From contig VCCP01000003.1 in assembly GCA_005765155.1 (NCBI GenBank), positions 4,588,001 through 4,652,000 on the forward strand: 64,000 bases of DNA, read 5' to 3'. Within the stretch, counting starts at the first letter, position 1. Every line of letters starts with the position of its first letter. The position numbers and the translations under genes were made by a program. Positions 62,253 to 64,000 of this stretch are shown here, piece after piece. This stretch comes from Zelopaecilomyces penicillatus. Its lineage: Eukaryota; Ascomycota; Sordariomycetes; Hypocreales; Pseudodiploosporaceae. The notes below the pieces were generated by a model. It was not told the origin of the DNA, did not search any database, and was given only the letters and a program-made list of their open reading frames with translations.

Positions 62253-64000
62253 TCAGTATGCCTGACCGGGGACTGGTTTTCTGCCAATGGGTCCCATTGG
62301 AGGCCCTGGACGGGGTGGTGAGGATATCTGAGCTGGGTTCATTGGACTAAGTCCAGAAGGGCTCATTGCTCGATTAATGTTGCTTGGACTATGCGGCCGG
62401 TCACCTGAAGTGCCTTGTTGCATAAATCCAGGAGAGCCAGCTCGGGCAGCATGCATGCCTTGAGGCCCCAGCGGATGAGGAAGAGGGTAGTTGGGTGGTC
62501 GTCCGGGACTGCTGGGATTAACGGGGGGTCCAGGACGGACGCCACCTGGCTGTGGTCGAGGCTTGACAGGTCGGGTTGAGAGACATGTACGTGGAACAAC
62601 GCCTTGCTGAGATCTATCCATCCGGGTACATAGGGCCTGTTGAAACGGTGTCAGCAATGAACGGAGAAGATTAAAAGTTTTTTTTTTAATCTCTTAAGCA
62701 CAACTTACCCAGCCGTCATCATATTCGTGAAGTAGACGAACTAACTCTCCAGCCTTAAGCTGCATTTCGTCCTCCAATGTGGGTTTGAAATCCAGCTGAA
62801 CTCGATGAACAGCAGAATTCGCAAAATTTGAAATGGCACCTGACGAACTAGAACCAGCCGAGCCAGGTGGGCTGTTATGACTGCGCATGGATGTTTTGCG
62901 AGTCAAAACTGCAGCGCCAGTGATAGCTGTCGCCCCTGCAACTGCACCCGCGACTACAGCAGGCGCATTGGTAGTGGACGGAACTTGGGTAGTTGGTCCC
63001 GACGTTGGCACATTTTCTTCCTCTATAATAGGGGCAGGGATGCGCTCAGCCTGTGTTCCAAATGGGTTGGCTGGATGGTTGCTCTGGCTGGTGGATGGAC
63101 GCTCCCATGCGTTACCGCCAACGGCTCGGCTGGAAGTGGGAGATAGAACCATTGTTGTTCCCTTGCTGGCTCTTTTATCCAGGCCGAGAGTAGGGAGGAA
63201 TTGGGTGACAGGTCGAAGACTGATACGGGGGGCGTTGGGTTGGGCTCGATCAGACATCGGCCCGGGCGTGCCAGTTGCTCCAGCCATGGGGCCATGAAGC
63301 TTTTCATCATTCAGGCCCATCCGTTGGCGTTGGGCCTGTCTTCTGTGGCGATTAAAGACAAGAAACACGATCAATCCCACAAGCAAAACGCCTCCTAGAA
63401 CACCAAAAGCGATCCCAGCCTTGGCTCCTGGGCTGCTTCCTTGCTCACCATCTCCCTTGCCGGACGATGATGGTGAATCTGTACTAGAAGTGGCTGTGGG
63501 GTTTGTTGATACGCTTGTTGAGATGTAGGTTTCCGATAGAGACGCCTGGCCAGTTACCTCACCAGTTGGCTGGACAAGAATAGTATCAAAGGTGGTGGCG
63601 TCTGATGGCGCGTGGATGACACTGGGAATAGAGGTTGGGCTTTTGGATACCTTTTTATCCTTAGCACTAGACGTCTTTTCGGTTTCGCGTTTCTGAGTCA
63701 CTTGATCTTTCTTTGGGGACTCAGTAGGCGATGGATTGTTCACTCCACGCACAGTTGAATAGCCTCCCACGGGACCTTTGAAGGTGGGTTCCATGGTTTT
63801 ATAGACAGTACGGACAATGGTGGCTGCGCCGACTAGACAAATGTTAGTATGAGCAAAGTAACGGTGCGGCAGCGCCTATGGTCTCGAAGTCAAGGCTCGT
63901 TGGTTGTAATGTTAGCCATAACGTACCTCGATCACCACCACCACCACCTCCTCCTCCTCCACTGCCACTACCGCGACCGTGGTCATCATCGTCATCGTCA
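62253..64000 (-). CDS. Single-pass membrane protein with C-terminal SH3 domain (Fus1-like), 5' end outside window
   Basis: Exons seen: beyond 64000 to 63927, 63832-62709 and 62636-62253. The visible part, about 527 residues, opens with an Asp run and a stretch of ten glycines, then a Ser/Thr-rich region likely to be outside the cell and O-mannosylated. One membrane helix follows (AGIAFGVLGGVLLVGLIVFLVF) with a stop-transfer RHRRQ. A long disordered cytosolic linker leads to an SH3 domain: VQLDFKPTLEDEMQLKAGELVRLLHEYDDGW, then, across an intron, ALCTRMDRSQQGVVPRTCL. The tail is Pro/Gly-rich. The layout matches yeast Fus1 and the related fungal SH3 membrane proteins of polarity and cell fusion. 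The start codon and any signal peptide are not in the window. Confidence 0.85.

Noticed and set aside
1..64000. tRNA, rRNA, CRISPR, plasmid or phage features, and intact transposons
   Set aside because: No B-box-like TTCGANTCC with a matching A box, no regular spacer repeats, no transposase or reverse transcriptase motifs were seen.

Overview
The window is nuclear DNA from a filamentous ascomycete (Pezizomycotina). The evidence is the short GT-AG introns (mostly 50-110 nt) with CTAAC/CTAAT-like branch sites, the long gene-poor spacers, and fungal marker proteins: a group III G-alpha, a BLI-3 protein, a Hog1-type MAP kinase and a fungal CorA-like protein. The protein flavour fits Sordariomycetes, perhaps Hypocreales; that placement is inference from remembered families. 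I see no rRNA, tRNA, CRISPR array, intact transposon or secondary-metabolite cluster.

Layout (all exon models were built by hand from splice sites and checked for frame). 199-2552 (-) AVL9. 2553-10301 is a 7.7 kb gene-poor stretch. 10302-11694 (+) group III G-alpha (gna-3 type). 12907-17670 (-) ABCC/MRP transporter. 18979-20515 (-) CorA-like membrane protein. 21624-22864 (+) LanC-like protein whose last exon has an in-frame TAA. 23479-24979 (-) F-box-like hypothetical. 27081-33092 is a compact housekeeping block: BLI-3 (+), diphthine synthase DPH5 (-), SNU23 spliceosome factor (+), Ubc15/UBE2G-type E2 (+), ALG1 mannosyltransferase (-). 35307-37381 (+) histidine-phosphatase (PGM-like) protein. 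38168-39314 (-) carnitine/acylcarnitine carrier. 41391-43275 (-) histidine-rich Golgi/ER zinc transporter. 44733-46343 (-) Hog1 MAPK. 50079-53358 (-) glycogen phosphorylase. 55331-56563 (+) GPI8 transamidase. 57233-59861 (+) TFIIIC zinc-finger subunit. 60139-60886 (-) small secreted CVNH protein. 62253 to the window edge (-) a Fus1-like SH3 membrane protein, cut off at its 5' end.

The genes do not form one pathway. Several share themes: signalling and stress (G-alpha, Hog1, the PKA-like site on glycogen phosphorylase, BLI-3), secretory-pathway biogenesis (AVL9, ALG1, GPI8, Zn transporter), and RNA/protein machinery (SNU23, TFIIIC, DPH5, E2). This is ordinary core-genome DNA with large spacers. 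I found no convincing new multi-gene system. The best leads are the LanC-like gene with a stop codon inside its conserved tail, recurrent intergenic words (TACTCCGTA, GTACCTA), a pair of perfect 16-bp palindromes in the 7.7 kb spacer, a C18 tract in an ALG1 intron, and very short 5' coding exons.
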